Source: Vreelandella lutescens (lineage in GTDB: Bacteria; Pseudomonadota; Gammaproteobacteria; Pseudomonadales; Halomonadaceae). Taken from it: a stretch of 64,000 nt of DNA. Below, piece after piece: positions 17,260 through 24,213 of this stretch. How positions within the stretch are numbered: position 1 is the first letter of the stretch; every line of letters starts with the position of its first letter. The stretch covers positions 1 to 64,000 of the forward strand of contig NZ_BMHM01000003.1 of NCBI RefSeq assembly GCF_014640815.1, read 5' to 3'. The position numbers were made by a program, and so were the translations under genes. A model generated the notes under the pieces. It was not told the origin of the DNA. It searched no databases and was given only the letters and a program-made list of their open reading frames with translations.

Positions 17260-17583
17260 CTACCTACCGATTCTCAAAGGATAGCGAGCACGTAATTTAA
17301 CCCGGCTATTACGAAGCTCCAGAGCCGTTTGATGCTGATTTCTGTACGGAACTGCAATGCGTGGGAAGTTAGGAGCGTTTGCGGATAGGGAAGCCGTAGG
17401 ACGAGACGACACCGGCGGCGCTGAAATAATCGTAAGGTTGTTGGTATTCACCGTTTCAGAGTTGCCGCCCGCGCAGGGGGAGTCCTGAAAAGTGGTGTGG
17501 CCGTTGGTGACGCATTTATAAATTTCAGCCTGGGCAGAGAGTGGCATCAGTACCAACAGAGCCATCAGCGCGGGTGTTTTCAT
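17260..17583 (-). CDS. DUF4124-domain secreted protein
   Basis: A 107-residue protein with a clear signal peptide (MALLVLMPLSAQA, cleavage near residue 19). The mature N-terminus EIYKCVTNGHTTFQDSPC is the DUF4124 signature, with two Cys likely to pair in the periplasm. The rest is low-complexity and basic. Function is unknown. It stands alone, with no clear operon partner. Confidence 0.8.
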   Translation of the reverse strand: MKTPALMALLVLMPLSAQAEIYKCVTNGHTTFQDSPCAGGNSETVNTNNLTIISAPPVSSRPTASLSANAPNFPRIAVPYRNQHQTALELRNSRVKLRARYPLRIGR

Positions 17584-17762
17584 CGTCCATGAACCCTAAG
17601 CGAATATCGGTAACGGAATGTTACCAAGAATCATTAGGTGTGGGTACCCCGTTGTGGAAATGAGCGCCTGCGAGTGATCGCGCTTATAAACCTCGGTTAA
17701 GCCGCTAATCGGTGTGTTAAGTGCAGCGTTCAATACGCTTCCTTGCCTTACTTCATGACCTG

Positions 17763-18209
17763 CTAATAAAGATGCACTGCCTCTAACACCGCCAGCGGTT
17801 CTCCGCGGGCGTTAGTTAACTCAAGGCGGCTACCGCTAATTCCCCAACGCTTGGTGTGCTGAAGTGCACTCAACATGGCCTGCTCGCTGCGCATTTGTGC
17901 AGCGGGGCAGGCCATTTTCGTGGTGGCGATGGGGTGGAAGGTGAGCTGCTGGCCGGTGTGCTGGTAGCGGCCGCTGAGCGTGTTGCAGCCGGTAGCGCCT
18001 GCCAGGCGGTCGCTCTCGGTGTGCAGCACTATATGCGCCTCGCGGGCGTTGTCTGCCGCCGTGATGGGGTTGCCATTGATGCTAATGAGCTTCCAGTAGG
18101 TATTGGTGAGCGATTCATCCGGTGCCGTATTGGTGTCTTTGGCCTGCAGGCTTTGGCAGCCGCTAAGCCACAGGCAGAGGGCGACAGTAAGAACGGTAGG
18201 AAAACGCAT
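17763..18209 (-). CDS. META-domain lipoprotein (HslJ-like)
   Basis: A 148-residue lipoprotein with lipobox WLSGC around residues 14-18. The META domain is shown by LTNTYWKLISINGNPI, GATGCNTLSGRY and TKMACPAAQMRSEQ, which match HslJ, a heat-shock-associated outer-membrane protein in E. coli. The domain's two Cys (in GCN and MACP) are present. It is divergent from yciG across a 272-base AT-rich region that carries a palindrome at 18285. Confidence 0.85.
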   Translation of the reverse strand: MRFPTVLTVALCLWLSGCQSLQAKDTNTAPDESLTNTYWKLISINGNPITAADNAREAHIVLHTESDRLAGATGCNTLSGRYQHTGQQLTFHPIATTKMACPAAQMRSEQAMLSALQHTKRWGISGSRLELTNARGEPLAVLEAVHLY

Positions 18210-18284
18210 AGTGGCAGCCTGCTGCTCTGAGTAATTAATTCAGAATAAGTGTGTTGGCTATATAGGGTGTTAGTCAATGGTTTT

Positions 18285-18308
18285 ATCTTTCGTTATTAAC
18301 GATAAGAT
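18285..18308. promoter_or_regulatory. Palindrome between the META gene and yciG, candidate operator
   Basis: The core TCGTTA-T-TAACGA (18290-18302) is a perfect inverted repeat, flanked by ATCTT and AAGAT. It lies between two divergent genes. A 13-base version with one mismatch recurs at 22109-22121 between the Crp/Fnr gene and ectD. The binding protein is unknown. Confidence 0.4.
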
Positions 18309-18481
18309 GAAAAGTTATTAGATGCATATTGTTTAATTGGCTATAAAAATTAAAGTTGCGTGTTTGAATTTATGTTCGCTTGATAAGAGAGTGAGGTTGG
18401 CTAATCTCAAGTAACTCGAGTGATACGCCGAGTACAAGAAAATGAGTGGGTTTTGCCGCATTCATGAAAAGGAGATATATC

Positions 18482-18703
18482 ATGACGAATAAACGCAACG
18501 ACAATGGAATGAGTCGCGAAGAGGCAGGACAAAAGGGTGGTGAGAAAACGTCCAAAAATCACGATAAAGAATTTTACGAAGGTATTGGCCAGAAAGGTGG
18601 TCAACAAAGTAGTAGTCATGTTGCCAACGACCCTGGGCGCGCCTCGCAAGCCGGTAAAAAAGGTGGCGAAAATAGCCGCGGCGGCGATGGTAATCACCGC
18701 TAG
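18482..18703 (+). CDS. yciG: KGG-repeat stress protein (YciG-like)
   Basis: A 73-residue, very hydrophilic, glycine- and lysine-rich protein with three KGG motifs (AGQKGGEK, IGQKGGQQ, AGKKGGEN), as in YciG/GsiB-type general stress proteins. No fixed fold is expected. I chose ATG 18482, which has AAGGAG at 18469-18474; the upstream in-frame start has none. In Salmonella the homologous yciGFE-katN locus depends on RpoS, and the same gene types follow here (katN, yciE), so stationary-phase or osmotic induction is likely. Confidence 0.88.
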   Translation: MTNKRNDNGMSREEAGQKGGEKTSKNHDKEFYEGIGQKGGQQSSSHVANDPGRASQAGKKGGENSRGGDGNHR

Positions 18704-18737
18704 TAAATAAACCTTGTGTCATTTTTATTGTTTAAAA

Positions 18738-18779
18738 GTGCCTTTAGTCGTTAAGGTTAGTCGTTAAGGCTAAAGGCAC
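18738..18779 (+). repeat. Inverted repeat enclosing a direct repeat after yciG
   Basis: GTGCCTTTAG (18738-18747) pairs with CTAAAGGCAC (18770-18779). The loop holds two copies of AGTCGTTAAGG. There is no T-run, so it is more likely an RNA-stabilising hairpin or processing site than a terminator. Confidence 0.5.
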
Positions 18780-18884
18780 CGGGGATCAAGGGCAGTTCAT
18801 CCTGTGAATATTCAAGATGATGATGGGGTGAGCGCGCAATTTTATCAAAGTGCTAAAAAGGAGTCGTTTTAAAAGGCGGAATAC

Positions 18885-18974
18885 ATGGCTAACAAGTACG
18901 GAAGCTTTCAAAGCAATTGCTTTAAGTTCGTTGCCAGGGAGCGTTCTCTTTGGCAATTACGTTTAGGAGAATAG
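18885..18974 (+). CDS. Possible 29-codon leader ORF upstream of katN
   Basis: An ATG-started frame of 29 codons (MANKYGSFQSNCFKFVARER then SLWQLRLGE) ends 4 bases before the katN ATG. Its ribosome site (AAGGCGG) is poor. It contains the palindrome AAAGCAATTGCTTT at 18910-18923. It may be chance or a leader peptide; I recognise no family. Confidence 0.2.
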   Translation: MANKYGSFQSNCFKFVARERSLWQLRLGE

Positions 18975-18978
18975 CGAT

Positions 18979-19815
18979 ATGTTTCACCACTCTGGAAAGT
19001 TGCAGTACCCCGTCAAAGTCGATAAACCCAACCCGCAATTTGCCATGCTGCTGCAGCAGGCGATAGGCGGCGTTGAGGGAGAGATTCGGGTCGCGATGCA
19101 GTACTTCTTTCAAGCCATGGGCGCGCGGGGTGACGACCGTATCCGCGATATGTTGATGTCTACCGCGACGGAAGAGCTGTCCCATATTGAAATGTTAGGC
19201 CACGCGGTTGCCCTAAACCTGGAGGGTGCACCGCTCTCTTATCAAGAAGCCACGGCCAAAGACCCGATTATGAATGCCATTTTGGGCGGTGCCAATCCGC
19301 GCCATCTGCTCTCTTCGGGCCTTTCGGCCATGCCGGTGAATGCTAATGGCGTGCCTTTTGATATGAGTCATGTGTATGCCACCGGCAACATCGCCGCCGA
19401 CATGCTGGCCAACGTCGCGGCAGAAGCAGGCGGGCGTGTGCTGGCATCGCGGCTTTATAACTGGACCGATGACCACGGCATGAAGGATTTTCTCTCTTTC
19501 TTGATTGCCCGCGATACCTACCACCAACAGCAGTGGCTGGCGGTGATTGAGGAGTTGGGCGGTTTTGAGAAACAGCTGCCGATTCCTAACGCCACGCCCG
19601 AAGATCACGAGGCAATGCAGCACTCCTACTACTATTTGAACACGCTATTGGATAAAGAGGCCCCCAAAGGCCGCTGGTCGGAAGGCCCCTCGCTGGATGG
19701 TCGTAGCCAATACAGCGTGCGTAATCAGCCTGAGCCGGAAGGCCAAGAGCCCAGTCTAGGCAAGGCTAAAGAGATGTCTGGAGCGCAGCAAGAGCAGATC
19801 GACCCCCAAAAGTAA
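18979..19815 (+). CDS. katN: Manganese (non-haem) catalase
   Basis: A 278-residue dimanganese catalase that decomposes hydrogen peroxide in the cytosol. All metal ligands known from the Lactobacillus enzyme have counterparts: Glu35 (GGVEGEIRVAMQYFFQ), Glu66 and His69 (ATEELSHIEML), Glu149 (VAAEAGGR) and His182 (RDTYHQQQW). The C-terminal tail is Gln/Glu-rich and probably flexible. AGGAGA precedes the ATG. It lies between yciG and yciE, which matches the RpoS-controlled yciGFE-katN group of enterobacteria. Confidence 0.95.
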   Translation: MFHHSGKLQYPVKVDKPNPQFAMLLQQAIGGVEGEIRVAMQYFFQAMGARGDDRIRDMLMSTATEELSHIEMLGHAVALNLEGAPLSYQEATAKDPIMNAILGGANPRHLLSSGLSAMPVNANGVPFDMSHVYATGNIAADMLANVAAEAGGRVLASRLYNWTDDHGMKDFLSFLIARDTYHQQQWLAVIEELGGFEKQLPIPNATPEDHEAMQHSYYYLNTLLDKEAPKGRWSEGPSLDGRSQYSVRNQPEPEGQEPSLGKAKEMSGAQQEQIDPQK

Positions 19816-19856
19816 GTGTGATGGGCGCCCCATCCGCTGATAAACAAGGAGAGCGC

Positions 19857-20363
19857 ATGATGGAAGCCAAGTATCTCGAAAATTGGTTACGCGATGCCCA
19901 TGCTATGGAAAAGCAGGCGGAAGAGATGTTGAAAGCGCAGGCGAAGCGGATTGAGCACTATCCTGCCTTGCGTGCGCGTATTGATCAGCACCTGCACGAA
20001 ACCGAGCGCCAATCGGAAAAGCTGGAACGCGTGATGAGCGAGCTGGGGATTGATACCTCTACTATGAAAGATATGGGCGGTAAGCTCACTGCCTTTGGGC
20101 AATCGTTGGGCGGCATGATGGCCAGTGATGAAGTTGTGAAGGGCGGTATCGCCAGTTATGCGTTTGAGTGTTTTGAAATTGCCAACTACAAAGCGCTGAT
20201 TGCCGCAGCAGAATTGGCTAACCAGCCTAACGTGGCCCGCGTATGCCGCGAAATCCTCGAAGAGGAGGAGGCGATGGCCGACTGGTTAGAGCAGCATTTG
20301 GACGACACCACGCGCACTTTCCTGGCGCGTGCCGATGATAAAGACATGCAGGCCAAGAAGTAA
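19857..20363 (+). CDS. yciE: YciE-like ferritin-like protein (DUF892)
   Basis: A 168-residue four-helix protein of the YciE/YciF (DUF892) family. LRDAHAMEKQAEEMLKAQAK at the N-terminus and the ETERQSEKL and EIANYKAL helices are typical. The conserved Glu/His residues suggest a di-metal site, but activity is not established. I chose ATG 19857 (or 19860) because AAGGAG lies at 19846-19851. It ends the stress module and is followed by a terminator. Only one of the two paralogues (YciE, YciF) found in E. coli is present. Confidence 0.85.
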   Translation: MMEAKYLENWLRDAHAMEKQAEEMLKAQAKRIEHYPALRARIDQHLHETERQSEKLERVMSELGIDTSTMKDMGGKLTAFGQSLGGMMASDEVVKGGIASYAFECFEIANYKALIAAAELANQPNVARVCREILEEEEAMADWLEQHLDDTTRTFLARADDKDMQAKK

Positions 20364-20394
20364 CGTCGCGCCCTATTGCTAGCCACGTCCTTTT

Positions 20395-20422
20395 CCCCGG
20401 TAGCCTTAGCCGGGGTTTTTTA
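20395..20422 (+). terminator. Terminator of the yciG-katN-yciE region
   Basis: The stem CCCCGG/CCGGGG has a 9-nt loop and is followed by TTTTTT. It lies 32 bases after the yciE stop. Confidence 0.75.
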
Positions 20423-21295
20423 TGTTTATAAAACGGCTGCGCGATCTCTAGGCAGAGATGACGGTATGCGTGTTCAATGCCAAGGATGATTGTTTTGGTC
20501 ATGTAAGCACTGTTATCGCAGCGAGCGGTTACTTTCATGCCTTCTGTATAAGAAAACACTGTATTAACGACGGAGGTTGGTGCGCGCATGCTCGCTCAAA
20601 TGTTACGTGGCGGCTAAGAGAAAGTGAGAGATCCTGATGTGCTGATAATGAGTAATAATAGTAACGTTCGCATGAGGCTTTTAATGCTCATTGGTTGTAT
20701 TAATAGCTGTGATGTCATCCTTTGTTTACGTATTAGCTGGTTAAATTAGGTTGTTTAAGAATGGCATTGAGTGCCTAGTGATTAGGTTTTATGTATTGAG
20801 ATGTTTGCTTGCATGCCTTCTGATTAGGCTGCCATGTTTTGATGGGAATTTTTAGTTATTTTGAAGTGATGAGAAAATAGCGTTTGTGATAGCTCGGTTT
20901 GGCTTGTTTTTCAATTGCTGAGATATTGATGTTTTAAAATCTACGTTTATTGTTCGTTCTGCGCTATGTTTTAATTGAGAATGATGCTTTTACACAGGGC
21001 TTTGAACGGGTTATATACGGCTTCGGATGTTTCAATTGGTGTGTTTTTTTATTTTGTTGTGAAGGAGTAATTGATATAGGCTGTGTTGGGTAAGGGAAGT
21101 TTATGATGAAATAAAATTTTAACATATGTTAAGAATCAAGGGTTTTTTGACTTTTGATAGCGTGGATTATAAAACCATCTTGTTTAGTTATTTATATTTG
21201 TCTATATTTTTGTCGCGTTATCTTCCTTCCTAAATGTGGGCATTATCAATAATCCTGGTGGGTATAGCTTTTGTCTAACTACAAGGAGTGTAGAG
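20423..21295. other. Long AT-rich intergenic region
   Basis: About 870 bases with no convincing gene on either strand; stops are dense in all frames after about 20600. The region is markedly more AT-rich than the rest of the window. It includes TATTAACGA at 20562-20570, also seen upstream of yciG and ectD. It probably holds the promoter of the Crp/Fnr gene. An sRNA cannot be excluded, but I see no terminator that would define one. Confidence 0.5.
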
Positions 21296-22099
21296 ATGGA
21301 TAAAGTGACTGCAGAAGAGCATAAGCAAGTGGAAGATAGAAATCGCAAAGATGTACGGGGTGGCCTAAGCAGTGATAGCTCTTGTATAAGTTTGGGTGAC
21401 GTGCTGGGCCTTTACGGGGAGCTAAGCACTGAGGCCCGTGAAGCGTTAGCGAACATTCGACAAAAACCCGTCGAGCTTCGACGCAACCAGAAGGTATTTT
21501 CGCTATGTGAGGGCCGTGCCGATATTTTTGTGGTGAAAGAGGGGTGGGCAAGCCTTTCTCATGCCACTAGCACAAGAGGGCAGGATATCTGTAACGTCTT
21601 TATGCCTGGCGATATTGTTGGTATGCGAGAAAGCTTTTTTGAAAATCATGATATCGTTATTCTTTCTTTAACTAATTGCAAGCTTGAAAAAGTATCCGTG
21701 GATGGTTTGCATGAATTATTTAAAACCAATGAGGAAATAAGAAAAGCGGTTACTTCGTATGTGATGGTGAATGACAATATTACTATTGAACGCTTAAGAA
21801 GTTGCACGCATCACCGTTCTGAAGAGCGCGTGGCGCATTTTCTGTTAGAGGTCTATGCCCGCTTTAATTTTAAGGGGCTGTTAGCTAGTAATGTTTTTTC
21901 TTTTCCAGTCACACAAGATGTCGTGGGTGAATTGCTGGGCATGACCAGTGTGCATGTAAGTCGTTGTATGACAGCGCTTGAGCAGAAAAAATTAATTCGC
22001 AAAACCCGCAGTAGTGTCAAGTTGCTTCAGCCAGAAGAGATGACGCGTAATACCGGGTTTGACCGCGATTTTATCTACGGTCATTTATGCCTTGGTTAG
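21296..22099 (+). CDS. Crp/Fnr-family transcription regulator
   Basis: A 267-residue regulator with an N-terminal cyclic-nucleotide-binding-like beta-roll (FVVKEGWASL, FMPGDIVGM) and a C-terminal winged helix (VTQDVVGELLGMTSVHVSRC, with the recognition helix in VHVSRCM). The Fnr N-terminal Cys cluster is absent, so oxygen sensing by an Fe-S cluster is unlikely. No effector can be named. I chose ATG 21296 because AAGGAG sits at 21283-21288. It lies between the catalase module and ectD and could regulate either; this is inference from position. Confidence 0.85.
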   Translation: MDKVTAEEHKQVEDRNRKDVRGGLSSDSSCISLGDVLGLYGELSTEAREALANIRQKPVELRRNQKVFSLCEGRADIFVVKEGWASLSHATSTRGQDICNVFMPGDIVGMRESFFENHDIVILSLTNCKLEKVSVDGLHELFKTNEEIRKAVTSYVMVNDNITIERLRSCTHHRSEERVAHFLLEVYARFNFKGLLASNVFSFPVTQDVVGELLGMTSVHVSRCMTALEQKKLIRKTRSSVKLLQPEEMTRNTGFDRDFIYGHLCLG

Positions 22100-22108
22100 C
22101 ATAAGTTA

Positions 22109-22220
22109 TCGCTATTAACGATTGAAGTGATAATAGCTAGCGATGGTTTTAAACGAATTTTTTATAATGGTTTTTGGCGATGTAGATATCTTTAGATAAA
22201 TGTCATAACCCACGTTATGA
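22109..22220. promoter_or_regulatory. Candidate operators upstream of ectD
   Basis: Three elements lie in the 239-base gap before ectD: TCGCTATTAACGA at 22109-22121 (one mismatch to 18290-18302), GCTATTA/TAATAGC at 22111-22137, and a perfect inverted repeat TCATAAC-CCAC-GTTATGA at 22203-22220. No T-runs follow, so these look like protein sites rather than terminators. Confidence 0.4.
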
Positions 22221-22338
22221 AAGCGAATGTCTTTGCTTGCAAGCGTGAATTGATTAGCTACCCTATCTATTGCGCTGTGCTTCTAAATCATACGAAGCAC
22301 GTTTTAACTGACGTTTAATCATACAAGGAGTGGATTAG

Positions 22339-23322
22339 ATGACAGTCAGCAATACCCCTCTTAAGAATGTGACGGCCCACAAGCAGTATAGCGAAATGGC
22401 TGATATGCCCACGCCGGGTAATGCGAAGGTAGCGGATGACTACCCCACGCGCCTAACCCAAGCGCCTAAGTCCCTAACCCAGCCTCGATGCGATGGGGTA
22501 GTGAAAGGGCGCACGCTGCCAGGGCCACTAACCCAAGCGCAGCTAGATGAGTTTGAGCGCAACGGGTATCTGTTTATCCCCAACCTGATCAGTGGCGAAG
22601 AGCTGATAGCGCTGCGCGATGAGCTGAACGCGCTAATGAGCAATGATGCTTACCGCGACCAGTCGTTCAGCATAACTGAGCCGGAAAGCCATGAGATCCG
22701 TTCGCTGTTTGCCGTGCATAAACTCTCCAAGCAGTTGGGCGCGCTTGCCCGCGATGAGCGCGTCGCCGGTGCGGCTCGGCAAATTATTGGCGATGACCCC
22801 TACGTGCACCAGTCGCGTATTAACTACAAGCCGGGCTTTGCGGGCAAAGGGTTTAACTGGCACTCGGATTTTGAAACCTGGCACGCGGAAGATGGCATGC
22901 CGAATATGCACGCGGTGAGCGCGTCGCTGATCTTGACCGATAACCACGAGTTTAACGGTCCCTTGATGCTGATTCCCGGCTCGCACTTGGAGTTTGTGCC
23001 CTGCCTTGGTGAAACACCCGAGGATAACCACAAACGCTCGCTGAAAGCTCAAGAGGTGGGTGTGCCAAGCCCAGAAGCGTTGACTCATTTGGTCGGCAAG
23101 TACGGAATTGATGCGCCCAAAGGCAAGGCAGGCGGACTGCTGCTGTTTGATTGCAATACGCTGCATGCGTCTAACGCTAACCTGTCGCCAGACCCGCGTA
23201 GCAATGTGTTTTTCGTGTTTAACCGGCCTGATAACCGCTGTGTAGAGCCGTTTGCTGCTCCTAAGCAGCGTCCGGCATTCTTAGCTCACGGGCCGGATGA
23301 GCGCTGGAATCCCGTTATTTAA
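22339..23322 (+). CDS. ectD: Ectoine 5-hydroxylase
   Basis: EctD is a non-haem Fe(II)/2-oxoglutarate dioxygenase that converts the compatible solute ectoine to 5-hydroxyectoine. The diagnostic motif FNWHSDFETWHAEDGMP provides His175 and Asp177, and the distal iron ligand is His276 in DCNTLHASN. The 327-residue length fits with a slightly long N-terminus. AAGGAG precedes the ATG. The gene stands alone, with no ectABC in the window, an arrangement known in Halomonas. A Crp/Fnr regulator lies immediately upstream on the same strand. Confidence 0.96.
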   Translation: MTVSNTPLKNVTAHKQYSEMADMPTPGNAKVADDYPTRLTQAPKSLTQPRCDGVVKGRTLPGPLTQAQLDEFERNGYLFIPNLISGEELIALRDELNALMSNDAYRDQSFSITEPESHEIRSLFAVHKLSKQLGALARDERVAGAARQIIGDDPYVHQSRINYKPGFAGKGFNWHSDFETWHAEDGMPNMHAVSASLILTDNHEFNGPLMLIPGSHLEFVPCLGETPEDNHKRSLKAQEVGVPSPEALTHLVGKYGIDAPKGKAGGLLLFDCNTLHASNANLSPDPRSNVFFVFNRPDNRCVEPFAAPKQRPAFLAHGPDERWNPVI

Positions 23323-23449
23323 CAACGCACCACGTAGCGACAAGATAGAAAAGCAGCGGTGAGATTGTGGAACATACGCATAGCTGGGGTAGACTAATGC
23401 GCCTGTCGTTGCGAATGCGGCACGCATAATGAGAAGGAGAAGACCCGCC

Positions 23450-24115
23450 ATGCGTTTTGTTCCACAGTTTACCGATGGCCAGGAGTTTCCCCACGCGCTG
23501 GGCAAAGTCGTCTGCGTTGGCCGCAACTATGCCGACCACGCCAAAGAGCTGGATAACCCGGTTCCCAGTGAGCCACTGCTGTTCATCAAGCCTGCCACCA
23601 GCGTGGTGGATTTAACCAAGCCCCTCGACCCGCCGTTTTCACGGGGCGATGTGCACTATGAGGTCGAACTGGCGTTACTCGTTGGAGAAACGCTCACCCA
23701 TGCGACTCAAGATGAAGCGGAGCGCGCTATTGTAGGCATTGGCCTAGCGATGGATTTAACGCTGCGCGACGTGCAAACCAAGCTGAAAGAGAAAGGCCAC
23801 CCTTGGGAAATTGCCAAGGCCTTTGATGGTGCTTGTCCTCTGTCGCCGTTTTTGCCGCTAAGCCGGGTGCCTAACTGGAACGCGCTAGCGTTTACGCTGG
23901 ACATCGACGGTGAAGAGCGTCAGCACGGTGAAGGCGCGGATATGATCTTTGCGATTCCTACTTTGGTTGCTGAGATGAGCCGCCACTTCACGCTAGAGCC
24001 AGGTGATGTGATTTTAACCGGCACCCCTGCTGGGGTGGGCGAGCTGACCCGCGGCGCGGAGCTACGCTTGACGCTGACGGGCGGCCTGGAGATCACCACC
24101 AGCGTTGTTGAGTAA
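23450..24115 (+). CDS. Fumarylacetoacetate hydrolase-family protein (YcgM-like)
   Basis: A 221-residue FAH-fold hydrolase. VGRNYADHAKEL, the metal-binding VHYEVELALLVG, and GDVILTGTPAGVGEL are typical of the YcgM/FAHD1 branch (acylpyruvate hydrolase or oxaloacetate decarboxylase activities). The metal ligands Glu-X-Glu are present. I chose ATG 23450, with AAGGAG at 23434-23439. No pathway partners are adjacent, so the natural substrate is unclear. Confidence 0.88.
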   Translation: MRFVPQFTDGQEFPHALGKVVCVGRNYADHAKELDNPVPSEPLLFIKPATSVVDLTKPLDPPFSRGDVHYEVELALLVGETLTHATQDEAERAIVGIGLAMDLTLRDVQTKLKEKGHPWEIAKAFDGACPLSPFLPLSRVPNWNALAFTLDIDGEERQHGEGADMIFAIPTLVAEMSRHFTLEPGDVILTGTPAGVGELTRGAELRLTLTGGLEITTSVVE

Positions 24116-24148
24116 CGGTCAGCGAAACGCTACCCAAGCACGTAAAGC

Positions 24149-24182
24149 AAAGGCCACCGATACGCTCGGTGGCCTTTTTTTG
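24149..24182. terminator. Bidirectional terminator between the FAH gene and speA
   Basis: The stem AAGGCCACCGA/TCGGTGGCCTT has a 5-nt loop, followed by TTTTTTT on the plus strand and preceded by A-rich sequence. It sits between two convergent genes. Confidence 0.85.
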
Positions 24183-24213
24183 TGCTGCCTATTCAGCCAT
24201 CACTTGGAAAGCA

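Noticed and set aside
15640-17260. Attachment-site duplication of the tRNA-Thr 3' end
   Set aside because: I looked for a second copy of the tRNA 3' end (CTCCTGGTGTCGGCACCA) up to 17.3 kb and saw none. An integrase gene is also absent.
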